Numbered from the stretch's first letter, positions 40,925 through 49,844 are shown. The stretch is 64,000 bases of DNA from Mycobacterium kyorinense (GCF_002101735.1 NZ_LQPE01000159.1:34241-98240), one strand, 5' to 3'. Made by a program: numbers and translations. The notes: generated by a model from the letters alone, not told the origin.

Positions 40925-42383
40925 ACTCCGGATGATCCGACCCCGCGGTCAGAATCGGCGACGGCGGGGGAGCGTCGGGGTTGTTGGTGGCGCTGCCGGA
41001 GTTCGACGAGACCGCCATCGGCGAGGCGCCGCCGTCGAGCCCGGATCCCGGGCCGGTGTAGTCGTTGGCCAGCACCACCCGCACCGTGCCGGCCGGCACC
41101 GACGAGTCGGCGACCACGGGCAGACCGCCGAGCTCTTTGGCCACCGCCTGCGCGCCCAGGTCGTCGGCCTTGGCGGCCTGCACCTGGCTGGCCGTCACGT
41201 GCGCGCCTTCGTTGTTGCCGACGGTGCCGGTGGCAAAACCCTTGGTGCTCAACACTTGCGACACCGCCGAGGCCAGCCCGTTGATGTCGGTGTCGTTGAA
41301 GACGCTCGCGGCGGTCTTGGCCGGCGTGTAGGCGATTTCCTCGGTCTTGCCCTGGGCCTGATCCTGCAACAGCCCGCCGACCCACTCCTGGACCTGGTGT
41401 GGATCGACCCGCACCACGCTGTGCATGCCGTCATCGCTCCAGCCGGCCTCGTCGAGCACCGGGATGGTGGCGAACGCGACGTTGCCGGCGGCCAGCTTCT
41501 GCAGCTGCTTCACGAAATCCATGATGTCCCAACCCGAAGACAGCACCACCGAGCGCTGGATGGCGCCTTGCAGCCGCTCCAGCGTCGCCGGGCTCGACAG
41601 CGTCTTGCCGGAGATCACCTGGTGGGCCAGCGACGCCATCACCACCTGCTGGCGCACCACCCGGTCCAGGTCGCCGCGGGGCAGGTCGTGGCGCTGCCGG
41701 ACAAAGCTCAGCGCCTGCGGGCCGTTGAGCTTTTGCCAGCCGGCCGGAAAGTCGGCGCCCGAAAGCGGTTCGTACACCGCCTCTTTGAGGCAGACGTTGA
41801 CGCCGCCGAGGGCGTCGGTGATCAAGGCGAAGCCCAGTAGCCCGATCTCGGCGTAGTGGTCGACGGTGACGCCGGTGAGGTCGGCGACCGTCTTGATCAG
41901 CGCCTCCCGGCCGGCTTCGGTACCGCGCGCCTCGGCTTGGGCGGGGTCGACGCCGGATTCGACGAGGCTGACCCGCTTCTCCTCCTTGACCTGGCCGTAG
42001 ACGCCGTTGATCTTGGTCTTGCCCAAACCCGGCGCCGAGACATAGGTGTCGCGCGGAATCGAGATCGCGGTGGCCGACTTCCCGTTGTTGGGGATGCGCA
42101 CCAGGATGATCGTGTCGGTGTTGGTGGCCACCTCGTCGCCGGCCCGCAGGGTCGCCAGTTCATCGGCCGAGAGCGGGTTGCCGTGGGCGTCGGTGCGGCT
42201 GTCCATGCCGACCAGCAGGATGTCGACGGCGCCGTCGTCGCCGCCCTGGCCCAGCGACGGCGCGAACATGTGGTAGATCCCGTCCTCGAACGAGCGGACC
42301 TGGCTCCACGCCACCCCGGTACCGAGCACGACGGCCACAGCCGCCACGGTGGCAACCACACGAACCACACGTTGCGCAGGCAT
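40914..42383 (-). CDS. lcp1: LytR-CpsA-Psr family cell-wall ligase Lcp1
   Basis: 489 residues, equivalent to Rv3267 (498). One N-terminal membrane anchor (VVRVVATVAAVAVVLGTGVA), then the LCP catalytic domain: DILLVGMDSRTD, NTDTIILVRIPNNGKSATAISIPRDTYV with the key Arg/Asp residues, KINGVYG, and FVRQRHDLPRGDLDRVVRQQ. A C-terminal LytR_C domain follows (residues about 370-460). It joins arabinogalactan to peptidoglycan at the outer membrane face. ATG at 42383 is preferred over the GTG one codon earlier. Divergent from rmlD, whose pathway makes the rhamnose linker it attaches. Confidence 0.95.
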   Translation of the reverse strand: MPAQRVVRVVATVAAVAVVLGTGVAWSQVRSFEDGIYHMFAPSLGQGGDDGAVDILLVGMDSRTDAHGNPLSADELATLRAGDEVATNTDTIILVRIPNNGKSATAISIPRDTYVSAPGLGKTKINGVYGQVKEEKRVSLVESGVDPAQAEARGTEAGREALIKTVADLTGVTVDHYAEIGLLGFALITDALGGVNVCLKEAVYEPLSGADFPAGWQKLNGPQALSFVRQRHDLPRGDLDRVVRQQVVMASLAHQVISGKTLSSPATLERLQGAIQRSVVLSSGWDIMDFVKQLQKLAAGNVAFATIPVLDEAGWSDDGMHSVVRVDPHQVQEWVGGLLQDQAQGKTEEIAYTPAKTAASVFNDTDINGLASAVSQVLSTKGFATGTVGNNEGAHVTASQVQAAKADDLGAQAVAKELGGLPVVADSSVPAGTVRVVLANDYTGPGSGLDGGASPMAVSSNSGSATNNPDAPPPSPILTAGSDHPECVN

Positions 42384-42452
42384 CACTTCAGGCTACTTGC
42401 GTCACAGCGGTATCGCCGGTAGCTGCGCGCGTCGGCGTGCCAGACTCGACAC

Positions 42453-43307
42453 GTGCGAATCGTGATCACCGGCGCCGGCGGACAGCTCGGCAGCGTTTTG
42501 GCGGCCCGAGCCACCGAGCAGGGCCGCGACGTGCTGGCCCTGACGTCGTCGCAGTGGGACATCACCGACCCCGGCGCCGCCGAGCGGATCATCCGAGGCG
42601 GCGACATGGTGGTCAACTGCGCCGCCTACACCAACGTCGACGGCGCGGAAAGCGACGAGGCCAGAGCACACGCCGTCAACGCCGAGGGCCCGGGACACAT
42701 CGCTCGGGTGTGCGCGGACGTCGGCGCGGGGCTGATCCACATCTCCACCGACTACGTGTTCAGCGGCTCGGCACGCCGCCCCTACGAGCCCGACGACGAA
42801 ACCGGGCCGCTCAGCGTGTACGGGCGTACCAAACTGTGCGGCGAGGTGGCCGTCCTGAAAACGCTGCCGGAGGCCACCGTGGTGCGCACCGCGTGGGTCT
42901 ACACCGGCGGCACCGGCAACGACTTCGTCGCCGTCATGCGCCGACTGGCCGCCGGGGACGGCGGCGTCGAGGTGGTCGACGACCAGACCGGCTCACCGAC
43001 CTACGTCGGCGATCTGGCCGACGCGCTGCTGCAGCTGGCCGACGACGGCGTGCACGCGCCCGTCGTGCATGCCGCCAACGCCGGTGCGGTCAGCCGGTTC
43101 GAGCTGGCCCGTGCGGTGTTCGCGGAAGTGGGAGCCGACCCGGACCGGGTGCGGCCGATCGGCAGCGACCAGAAGCCCCGGCCGGCGCCGCGGCCACCCT
43201 ATTCCGCGCTGGGCGCGCGGGTCTCGACCGAGGCGGGGCTGACGCCGTTGCGGCCGTGGCGCGACGCGCTGGCCGAAGCCTTATCGCTACCCTCTACGCG
43301 TGAGTGA
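42453..43307 (+). CDS. rmlD: dTDP-4-dehydrorhamnose reductase RmlD
   Basis: 284 residues, extended SDR fold. NAD(P) loop ITGAGGQLGSVLA at the N-terminus, catalytic HISTDYVFSG and the YGRTKLCGE motif (Tyr-x-x-x-Lys). It makes dTDP-L-rhamnose, the last step of the Rml pathway, for the arabinogalactan linker. Somewhat shorter than the M. tuberculosis protein (about 304). Starts with GTG 42453 and overlaps wbbL by 8 bases, so the sugar donor and the transferase using it are coupled. Confidence 0.95.
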   Translation: MRIVITGAGGQLGSVLAARATEQGRDVLALTSSQWDITDPGAAERIIRGGDMVVNCAAYTNVDGAESDEARAHAVNAEGPGHIARVCADVGAGLIHISTDYVFSGSARRPYEPDDETGPLSVYGRTKLCGEVAVLKTLPEATVVRTAWVYTGGTGNDFVAVMRRLAAGDGGVEVVDDQTGSPTYVGDLADALLQLADDGVHAPVVHAANAGAVSRFELARAVFAEVGADPDRVRPIGSDQKPRPAPRPPYSALGARVSTEAGLTPLRPWRDALAEALSLPSTRE

Positions 43308-44172
43308 CGTCCTGCCGGTGGTGACGGTGACCTATTCGCCGGGCCCGCACCTGGACCGTTTCCTGGCCTCGCTGTCGCTGGCTACCGAACGGCCGCTGAG
43401 CGTCGTGATGGCCGACAACGGCTCCACCGACGGGGCGCCCGAGGCGGCGGTCGAGCGCTATCCGAACGTCCGGCTGTTCTCCACGGGCGCCAACCTGGGC
43501 TACGGCAGCGCGGTTAACAGGGCGGTCGCGCAGTTGGGGGAGGCTTTAGAAGATCCCGGCGAGTGGGTGGTGGTGGCCAACCCGGACGTGCAGTGGGGGC
43601 CGGGCAGCATCGACGCGCTGCTGGACGCGGCGGCCCGGTGGCCGCGGGCGGCCACGCTGGGCCCGCTGATCCGCGACCCCGACGGCTCGGTGTACCCGTC
43701 GGCGCGCCACCTGCCAAGCCTGGTGCGCGGCGGCATGCACGCCGTCCTCGGCCAGCTGTGGAAGGGCAATCCCTGGTCGACGGCGTATCGCCAGGAGCGG
43801 CTGGAACCGAGCGAGCGGCCGGTGGGCTGGCTGTCGGGGTCGTGCCTGCTGGTACGCCGGGCGGCGTTCGACCAGGTCGGCGGCTTCGACGAGCGCTACT
43901 TCATGTACATGGAAGACGTGGACCTCGGCGATCGGCTGGGCCGGGCAGGCTGGCTCAACGTCTATGTGCCGTCGGCCGAAGTCCTGCACCACAAAGGTCA
44001 CGCCACCGGCCGCGAGTCGGCGAGCAACCTGATCGCCCACCACAACAGCACCTACCTCTTTCTCGCGGACCGGCATTCTGGGTGGTGGCGGGCGCCGCTG
44101 CGGTGGGCGTTTCGCGCCGGGCTGGCGATCCGGGCGCGCCTGATGGTGCGCGGCGCAGAAAGGCGGCGCTAG
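43300..44172 (+). CDS. wbbL: Rhamnosyltransferase WbbL
   Basis: 290 residues, GT2-fold glycosyltransferase. Visible: nucleotide-sugar part VVTVTYSPGPHLDRFLASL, ADNGSTDGAPEAA, a metal-binding acidic motif in VVVANPDVQWG, and the acceptor-side motif DERYFMYMEDVDLGDRLGRAG. It adds rhamnose to decaprenyl-diphosphoryl-GlcNAc to form the arabinogalactan linker; essential in mycobacteria. Equivalent to Rv3265c. Starts at GTG 43300 inside the end of rmlD; the stop shares one base with the next start (TAGTG). Confidence 0.95.
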   Translation: MSDVLPVVTVTYSPGPHLDRFLASLSLATERPLSVVMADNGSTDGAPEAAVERYPNVRLFSTGANLGYGSAVNRAVAQLGEALEDPGEWVVVANPDVQWGPGSIDALLDAAARWPRAATLGPLIRDPDGSVYPSARHLPSLVRGGMHAVLGQLWKGNPWSTAYRQERLEPSERPVGWLSGSCLLVRRAAFDQVGGFDERYFMYMEDVDLGDRLGRAGWLNVYVPSAEVLHHKGHATGRESASNLIAHHNSTYLFLADRHSGWWRAPLRWAFRAGLAIRARLMVRGAERRR

Positions 44173-45239
44173 TGACAGACGTCGACGCCGTCGTCCTGGT
44201 CGGCGGCAAAGGCACCCGGTTGCGGCCGTTGACGCTGTCGGCGCCCAAGCCGATGCTGCCCACGGCCGGGTTGCCGTTTGTCACGCATCTGTTGTCGCGG
44301 ATCGCGGCCGCCGGCATCGAGCACGTGGTCCTGAGCACGTCGTATCAGCCGGCGGTGTTCGAGGCGGAGTTCGGCGACGGCTCCAAACTCGGGCTGCAGA
44401 TCGAATACGTCACCGAGGAGCATCCGCTGGGCACCGGCGGCGGAATCGCCAACGTCTCCGGCCGGCTGCGCCACGACACCGTGATGGTGTTCAACGGCGA
44501 CGTGCTCTCCGGCGCCGATCTGGGTCAGCTGCTGGACTACCACCACGAGCAGCAGGCCGATCTCACGCTGCATCTGGTGCGCGTCGGCGACCCGCGTGCC
44601 TTCGGTTGTGTGCCGACCGAAAACGGCAGGGTCACCGCGTTTTTGGAGAAGACCCAGGATCCGCCCACCGACCAGATCAACGCAGGCTGCTACGTGTTCT
44701 CCCGCGAGATCATCGACCGGATACCGCGGGGCCGCGAGGTTTCCGTTGAGCGCGAGGTGTTTCCGGCGCTGCTGTCCGACGGCGTCAAGGTGTGCGGCTA
44801 CGTCGACGCCACCTACTGGCGGGACATGGGCACGCCGGAGGACTTCGTGCGCGGCTCGGCGGATCTGGTGCGCGGCATCGCGCCGTCGCCGGCCCTGCGC
44901 GGACAGCGCGGCGAGCAGTTGGTGCACGACGGCGCGGCGGTATCCCCGGGCGCGGTGCTGATCGGCGGCACGGTCGTCGGGCGCGGCGCCGAGATCGGGC
45001 CCGGCGCAAGGCTCGACGGTGCGGTCATCTTCGACGGGGTGAAGGTCGAGGCCGGCTCGGTGATCGAGCGCTCGATCATCGGCTTCGGCGCGCGGATCGG
45101 CCCGCGGGCGCTGATCCGCGACGGCGTGATCGGCGACGGGGCCGACATCGGCGCACGCTGCGAGCTACTGCGCGGCGCGCGGGTCTGGCCCGGCGTCTCG
45201 ATTCCCGACGGCGGAATCCGCTACTCGAGCGACGTCTGA
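44172..45239 (+). CDS. manC: Mannose-1-phosphate guanylyltransferase
   Basis: 355 residues, equivalent to Rv3264c (359). Nucleotidyltransferase domain with VLVGGKGTRLRPLTLSAPKP, GTGGGIANV and FNGDVLSG, then a left-handed beta-helix of hexapeptide repeats (VVGRGAEIGPGARLDGAVIF onward). It makes GDP-mannose for mannolipids. Start GTG 44172, sharing one base with the wbbL stop. The annotation in M. tuberculosis is manB; I use manC to avoid confusion with the phosphomannomutase at 51940. Ends convergently with the Nudix gene, overlapping by 19 bases. Confidence 0.93.
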   Translation: MTDVDAVVLVGGKGTRLRPLTLSAPKPMLPTAGLPFVTHLLSRIAAAGIEHVVLSTSYQPAVFEAEFGDGSKLGLQIEYVTEEHPLGTGGGIANVSGRLRHDTVMVFNGDVLSGADLGQLLDYHHEQQADLTLHLVRVGDPRAFGCVPTENGRVTAFLEKTQDPPTDQINAGCYVFSREIIDRIPRGREVSVEREVFPALLSDGVKVCGYVDATYWRDMGTPEDFVRGSADLVRGIAPSPALRGQRGEQLVHDGAAVSPGAVLIGGTVVGRGAEIGPGARLDGAVIFDGVKVEAGSVIERSIIGFGARIGPRALIRDGVIGDGADIGARCELLRGARVWPGVSIPDGGIRYSSDV

Positions 45240-45763
45240 GCCGCGCGGGCGACCAGGTAGGCCAGCGCGTCGTCGGCGTCGGCCGGCAACTCGTCGACCG
45301 GCCACCACCGCAGATCCACCGATTCGTCGCTGATCGCGATCTGCGCGCCGGGCGGCGCGTGGGCGACGAACTGCAGGTCGAGGTGGCGGGTCGGCACACC
45401 CAGCGAGCAGGTGACGGGATGGACATGGATCGCCGCCAACTCGGCCAGCCGCAGACCGGCGACCCCGGACTCCTCGGTCGCCTCCCGCAGCGCGGCCGCC
45501 GCGATGTCGTCGTCGCCGTCGTCGCAGTGCCCGCCGAGCTGCACCCAGCGGCCCAGCCGCGGATGCAGGGTGAGCAGCACCCGGCTGCCGGAGTCGTCGA
45601 GCACCAGGGCCGAGGCGGTGACATGACCGGGCACGCATTCGCGGCGGCAGGCGTCGTCGCGGGCAAGCAGAAACGCCAGCACGGCGTGGCGCACCGAGTC
45701 CTGCGCCGCATCCGGGGCCTGCCAGTCGGACAACAGCGCGATCGCCGACTCCCGGACGCTCAC
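45221..45763 (-). CDS. Nudix hydrolase, coupled to fbiB
   Basis: 180 residues. A Nudix fold with the box GGHCDDGDDDIAAAALREAT then EESG: the REAxEESG half is canonical, but the front half has Asp in place of the usual Glu and one extra residue. Substrate unknown; a nucleotide-diphosphate derivative is expected, though the changed box may alter metal binding. The start GTG at 45763 overlaps the fbiB stop (GTGA), so this is the third gene of the fbiA-fbiB operon. Its end overlaps manC. Confidence 0.87.
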   Translation of the reverse strand: MSVRESAIALLSDWQAPDAAQDSVRHAVLAFLLARDDACRRECVPGHVTASALVLDDSGSRVLLTLHPRLGRWVQLGGHCDDGDDDIAAAALREATEESGVAGLRLAELAAIHVHPVTCSLGVPTRHLDLQFVAHAPPGAQIAISDESVDLRWWPVDELPADADDALAYLVARAAQTSLE

Positions 45764-47100
45764 TTGCGCACCAGCAGGTCGGCGACGGGCACCGGATCTT
45801 TGGGCTCCTGAGGTTGCAGTGGATAACCAATCGCGATGGCGCCCAACGGTTCCCAATCGACGGGCAGCCCCAGCTCGTCGCGGACCAAATCGGCGGCGAA
45901 GATCGTCGAACCGATCCAGCAGCTGCCCACGCCGCGGACCGCGAGCGCGACCAGCAGCGCCTGCACCGCCGCGCCCACCGCGACGGTGAACATGGTGTGC
46001 TCGGCATCGGTGCGGGCGGCGTCGGGGTAGCTGTGCGCGCCGTCGGGCACCAGCATCGGGATGACGACTTCCGCTGCGTCGTAAAGGATCTGACCGCGGG
46101 CCACCCGCCGCTCGATCGCGTCGGCGGGCCTGCCGTCACCGGCCAGGTCGGCGCGCCACTTCTCACGCATGCGATCCAGCAACCGGGTGCGCACCGCGGG
46201 AGTCTGCAGCCACACGAACCGCACCGGCCGGGTGTGGTGCGGGGCCGGCGCGGTCAACGCCTCGGCCACCGCGGCCTCGACCAGATCCTGCGGCACCGGC
46301 TCGTCGGCGAACTGGCGCACCGACCGCCGCAGCAATTGTGCTTCGCGGCGGCCGAGTTCCACCGCTTCGGCGGTGCCGAGCCAGAACAGGTCCTCGGTGC
46401 CCGCGCGCACCAGCTTCCGCGCCGTCGAGCCGTCGTCGGACGCCGGCAATCCGCGAACCACGGCCACCGGTATTCCGGTGAGCTTGCCCTTGACCAGATC
46501 GGCGGCCGCGGCGATCTCGTCCGCGACGGCGATCTCGGTCACGATCAACTCGTTGCCGTGCGCGTCGACCGCGCCGGCATACCCGTGCAGCACCTCCAAG
46601 CCGGCCGAGCCGACCGCGACGTCGGTCTGCCCGTTGCGCCATGCCCGGCCCATCGTGTCGGTGATCACCACCGCGACCGTCACACCCAGCCGCTCGCGCA
46701 GCGCCGCACGCAGCGCAGCGGCGCTCGCGTCGGGATCTTGTGGCAGCAGGGCCAGTTCGGTCACGCCGACGTTCGAGCCGTCCACCCCGGCGGCGGCCTG
46801 CACCAGCCCGAGCCGGTTCTCGGTGATCAGCGTACGGCCCTTGCGGGCCAGCACACGAACCGCCTCGGTGTCGACGAGCTTGCGCCGCAGCGCATCCCGT
46901 GCCTCGGGGTCGTCGGGCGCCGGCACCAGCCGGCCCTCGCACTTGGACACCACCTTGCTGGTGACCACCACCACGTCGCCGTCTCGCAGCCACGGCGCGG
47001 CCGCGGCGACGGCGTCGCCCAGGTTGTCGCCGGGCCGGAACTCGGGAAGTCCTGTGACGGGCAGGATCTCGACCGCCGCCGCGGTACCGTGCTCGCTCAC
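45760..47100 (-). CDS. fbiB: F420 gamma-glutamyl ligase / dehydro-F420 reductase FbiB
   Basis: 446 residues, two domains as in M. tuberculosis FbiB (448). The N-terminal CofE-like ligase (about 1-245; PEFRPGDNLGDAVAAAAPWL, DVVVVTSKVVSKCEGRL, VVITDTMGRAWRNGQTDVAV) adds glutamates to coenzyme F420. The C-terminal FMN-binding nitroreductase-like domain (RRSVRQFADEPVPQDLVEAA, GSCWIGSTIF) reduces dehydro-F420. Start GTG 47100 overlaps the fbiA stop as GTGA. Important for F420-dependent nitro-drug activation. Confidence 0.96.
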   Translation of the reverse strand: MSEHGTAAAVEILPVTGLPEFRPGDNLGDAVAAAAPWLRDGDVVVVTSKVVSKCEGRLVPAPDDPEARDALRRKLVDTEAVRVLARKGRTLITENRLGLVQAAAGVDGSNVGVTELALLPQDPDASAAALRAALRERLGVTVAVVITDTMGRAWRNGQTDVAVGSAGLEVLHGYAGAVDAHGNELIVTEIAVADEIAAAADLVKGKLTGIPVAVVRGLPASDDGSTARKLVRAGTEDLFWLGTAEAVELGRREAQLLRRSVRQFADEPVPQDLVEAAVAEALTAPAPHHTRPVRFVWLQTPAVRTRLLDRMREKWRADLAGDGRPADAIERRVARGQILYDAAEVVIPMLVPDGAHSYPDAARTDAEHTMFTVAVGAAVQALLVALAVRGVGSCWIGSTIFAADLVRDELGLPVDWEPLGAIAIGYPLQPQEPKDPVPVADLLVRK

Positions 47101-48086
47101 GCCGCGACGCCCGCGAGCTCCAGTCCGGCGCCCACCATCGTGGCCGTCGCACTCGGATCGGTCATCAGCAGCGGTATCGATCGCACTGCCACACCGTCGA
47201 TGTCGGCGTGGTCGCCCTCGTGGACCAGCCAACAGTCCAGGATGCCGGTGCCCGACCGTGCCCCGTAATGCCGGCCGACCGCCTCGGCGGTGGATTCCAC
47301 GCCGATCACCGTGAGGCATTCTTGAGCCATGCCGCGCAACGGTTTTCCGCCGATGATGGGGGAGTAGCCGACGACGGGCGCATCGGCCGAGCGCAGTGCG
47401 CCGCGGATGCCCGGAATGGCCAGGATGGCGCCGATGCTCACCACCGGATTCGACGGCGCCAACAGGACGATGTCGGCATCGGCGATGGCGTCGAGCACTT
47501 CGGCTGTGGCATGGGCGTTTTCGGCCCCGATGTAGGCGAAGCTGTGGGTCGGGACTTGTGCGCGATAGCGCACCCACCACTCCTGGAAGTGGATTGCGCG
47601 CTGGTCGCCGTCGGCGGGATCGGTGATGACAACGTGGGTTTCGCATCGGTCGTCGCTGGCCGGCAGTAACGTCGCTCCCGGCTGCCAGCGGTCGCACAGA
47701 GCGGCGGTGATCTGTGAGAGCGGGTAGCCGGCCCGCAGCATCTGGGTGCGCACCAAATGTGTCGCCAGATCGCGGTCGCCGAGCTCGAACCAGTCCGGCT
47801 GGACGCCGTAGCGCTTGAGTTCCTCCTTGGCGTGCCAGGTTTCGTCGCGATGTCCCCAGCCGCGCTGCGGGTCGACCCCGCCGCCCAGGGTGTACATGCA
47901 GGTGTCCAGGTCGGGGCAGATCCGCACCCCGTGCATCCAGGCGTCGTCGCCGATGTTGACGACGGCCGTCAGCTGGTGATCGCCGGCTGCACCCGCGCCC
48001 GCGAATTGGCCCAAGCCGAGCAGCTGCTGCACGCCGAGAAGAAAGCGGGCGCCGCCGACCCCGCCGACCAGAACCGTGACCTTCAC
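47097..48086 (-). CDS. fbiA: 2-phospho-lactate/enolpyruvyl transferase FbiA (CofD)
   Basis: 329 residues. CofD family: VTVLVGGVGGARFLLGVQQL at the start, VVNIGDDAWMHGVRICPDLD, LLAPSNPVVSIGAILAIPGI and VVGYSPIIGGKPLRG. It joins the phosphoenolpyruvyl- or lactyl-GDP part to Fo to make dehydro-F420-0 or F420-0. Starts at GTG 48086, heading a coupled fbiA-fbiB-nudix operon, divergent from whiB2 across a 281-base gap. Equivalent to Rv3261. Confidence 0.96.
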   Translation of the reverse strand: MKVTVLVGGVGGARFLLGVQQLLGLGQFAGAGAAGDHQLTAVVNIGDDAWMHGVRICPDLDTCMYTLGGGVDPQRGWGHRDETWHAKEELKRYGVQPDWFELGDRDLATHLVRTQMLRAGYPLSQITAALCDRWQPGATLLPASDDRCETHVVITDPADGDQRAIHFQEWWVRYRAQVPTHSFAYIGAENAHATAEVLDAIADADIVLLAPSNPVVSIGAILAIPGIRGALRSADAPVVGYSPIIGGKPLRGMAQECLTVIGVESTAEAVGRHYGARSGTGILDCWLVHEGDHADIDGVAVRSIPLLMTDPSATATMVGAGLELAGVAA

Positions 48087-48196
48087 ATCGCACGACAGTA
48101 CGCGCGGCGACGGTGCGGCCCGACACGCCGACGGCCAAACTGTGGCAGTGCCGTCAAAAATCGGTCACGAGATGGTATGGAAATCTTCCCAATCGC

Positions 48197-48225
48197 TTGA
48201 CCACGGCTGATAACACGTGTGTAAT
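48197..48225 (+). promoter_or_regulatory. whiB2 promoter with ACACGTGT palindrome
   Basis: TTGACC at 48197-48202, 17 bases, TGTAAT at 48220-48225: a good housekeeping-type promoter toward whiB2, giving a leader of about 135 bases. The perfect palindrome ACACGTGT at 48213-48220 lies in the spacer and touches the -10, a likely operator. The rest of the 281-base gap between fbiA and whiB2 shows nothing else that I can name. Confidence 0.55.
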
Positions 48226-48367
48226 CTCATCAGTGTCATTTCCCGGTTGGCCGGCCGGATTCGGTGTCGCAGACCGAGATTCGATCATCTGTTCGAATTG
48301 AGATGGCCGCACATCAAAACAGTGGGCGACATTCACGAAGCAACGAAATCAGGTGAGGAGGCGGAGC

Positions 48368-48736
48368 ATGTCCTATGAGCACCTACGGGGCCTGATGGGA
48401 AGCACACCGCACACCAATACCGGCGCGGCGACGGCGGGGGCCGCAGCGCGACCCCACTTGAGTTTGGTGCCCAGCGCGCCCGAAGTGCCCGAAGTCTTTG
48501 AGCCGGTGCCGGTTACCGCCGACCAATGGCAGGACCGCGCGCTGTGCGCGCAAACCGATCCCGAGGCGTTCTTCCCCGAGAAGGGCGGCTCCACCCGCGA
48601 GGCCAAGAAGATCTGCCTGGGCTGCGAGGTGCGCACCGAGTGCCTGGAGTACGCGCTGGCGCACGACGAGCGGTTCGGCATCTGGGGCGGGCTTTCCGAG
48701 CGGGAACGCCGTCGCCTCAAGCGCGGCATCGTTTAA
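48368..48736 (+). CDS. whiB2: WhiB-family iron-sulfur regulator WhiB2 (WhmD)
   Basis: 122 residues. Four cysteines for a 4Fe-4S cluster: ALCAQTD, ICLGCEV and TECLEY; then the conserved turn FGIWGGLSERERRRLKRG that meets DNA and the sigma factor. The N-terminal 45 residues (MSYEHLRGLMG onward) resemble the long form known from M. smegmatis WhmD rather than the shorter M. tuberculosis annotation. ATG 48368 follows GAGGAGGCGGAG. Essential for septation and division in mycobacteria. Confidence 0.95.
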   Translation: MSYEHLRGLMGSTPHTNTGAATAGAAARPHLSLVPSAPEVPEVFEPVPVTADQWQDRALCAQTDPEAFFPEKGGSTREAKKICLGCEVRTECLEYALAHDERFGIWGGLSERERRRLKRGIV

Positions 48737-48801
48737 CGCGCGGCGCTAGTCTGCGGGCGACCCGCTGCGCCCGGCTCCGCCGCGCTTGCGATCGCCCGGG
48801 C

Positions 48802-49311
48802 CTAATCGTCGTCGATCGTGGGGTCGATGACGGAGGGTTCGACGTCCAGATACGTGGCCACCTGAGCCACCAGAATTTCGTGCAGCAATTCGGCGAGTTC
48901 CACCGTGTCCTTGGCGCGCCGCTCGATCGGCTTGCGGAACAACACGATCCGCGCCCGGGTGGCATTTCCGCGCACGTCCACCCCGGCGGGGATCAACCGG
49001 GCCAGCGCTATCGGCCCGTCGGCGATCACCTCGGGCGGCCACTGCACACTGTCGGGGTCGCGGGCCGAGATCCGGGGAATCTCGTCGACCGCGACGTCGA
49101 GCCCGGACAACCGGTCAGCCCAGCGCTGCTCGATCGGCTCGTACGCCTCCAGCACCGCCATGTCGAACCGCTCGGCGCGGCTGCGCCACCCCGGCACCGT
49201 CGGCGGCAGCAGCGGGCCGCGCATGTCGCGCCCCCGCCGCGAAGCAGATCTGCGCACCGAGCGCCCGGAGCTGCGCGAATCGCTCACGCGCCGATGGTAA
49301 CGGTTGGACAT
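48802..49311 (-). CDS. Metallopeptidase-like protein (Rv3259-like), active-site motif incomplete
   Basis: 169 residues. A basic N-terminus (MSNRYHRRVSDSRSSGRSVR) is followed by a conserved body RGPLLPPTVPGWRSRAERFD, VQWPPEVIADGPIALARLIP and LLHEILVAQVATYLDV. The family is described as zincin-like, but the HExxH motif reads HEILV, lacking the second His; M. tuberculosis Rv3259 has the same change as far as I recall. So it is probably not an active protease. Start uncertain (GTG 49287 is an alternative). Convergent with whiB2, 65 bases apart. Confidence 0.82.
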   Translation of the reverse strand: MSNRYHRRVSDSRSSGRSVRRSASRRGRDMRGPLLPPTVPGWRSRAERFDMAVLEAYEPIEQRWADRLSGLDVAVDEIPRISARDPDSVQWPPEVIADGPIALARLIPAGVDVRGNATRARIVLFRKPIERRAKDTVELAELLHEILVAQVATYLDVEPSVIDPTIDDD

Positions 49312-49376
49312 CGCGGTCCGGCGGTATGCGCGTGTCACCCGATGCGAGGACGTTTGCGCACGATAGCCTCTCGATC

Positions 49377-49802
49377 GTGACTGTTCCGCGTCGCTGCTGT
49401 CGGCCTGGGTGCCCGCACTACGCGGTGGCAACGCTGACGTTCGTCTACTCCGACTCCACCGCGGTGATCGGCCCGCTCGCCACCGCCCGAGAGCCGCACT
49501 CCTGGGACTTGTGCGTCAGCCATGCCGGTCGCATCACGGCGCCCCGGGGTTGGGAGCTGGTCCGCCACTCCGGCCCGCTGTCCGTGCCGTCCGACGACGA
49601 CGATCTAGTGGCGCTGGCCGACGCCGTGCGCGAGGGCCGCGCCGCGGTCCCCGCCGGACCACCGGTCAACGGGTTTGCCGACCCCGACGCGACACCGGCG
49701 TCCGCTGGAAGCGGTGCCGTGCTGACCCCGGCGGCGCCGCGTCCCGCCGGCGCCGGGCGCCGCCGCGGCCATCTGCGGGTGCTGCCCGACCCCGCCGACT
49801 AG
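49377..49802 (+). CDS. DUF3499 protein (Rv3258c-like)
   Basis: 141 residues. Starts VTVPRRCCRPGCPHYAVATL, with a Cys cluster (C-C-x3-C) and a further WDLCVSHAGRIT Cys/His, likely a small zinc-binding fold; the C-terminal half is Pro/Ala/Gly-rich and disordered. Known as DUF3499, an actinobacterial family without assigned role, always near whiB2 and manB. GTG at 49377 with TAGCCT about 8 bases upstream suggests leaderless translation. The IS607 element begins directly after its stop. Confidence 0.88.
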   Translation: MTVPRRCCRPGCPHYAVATLTFVYSDSTAVIGPLATAREPHSWDLCVSHAGRITAPRGWELVRHSGPLSVPSDDDDLVALADAVREGRAAVPAGPPVNGFADPDATPASAGSGAVLTPAAPRPAGAGRRRGHLRVLPDPAD

Positions 49803-49807
49803 ACCGT

Positions 49808-49844
49808 TGCAAGTGAGTGATCTTTAGTGATCATGCGACTTGCA
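49808..49844. repeat. Inverted repeat at the tnpB 3' end
   Basis: TTGCAAGT (49807-49814) and ACTTGCA (49838-49844) form a 7-base stem around a 23-base loop that includes the tnpB stop (49831). The loop holds two GTGATC copies. It lies at the element edge and could be a terminator, a recombinase site, or part of the guide RNA that TnpB proteins use. Confidence 0.45.
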
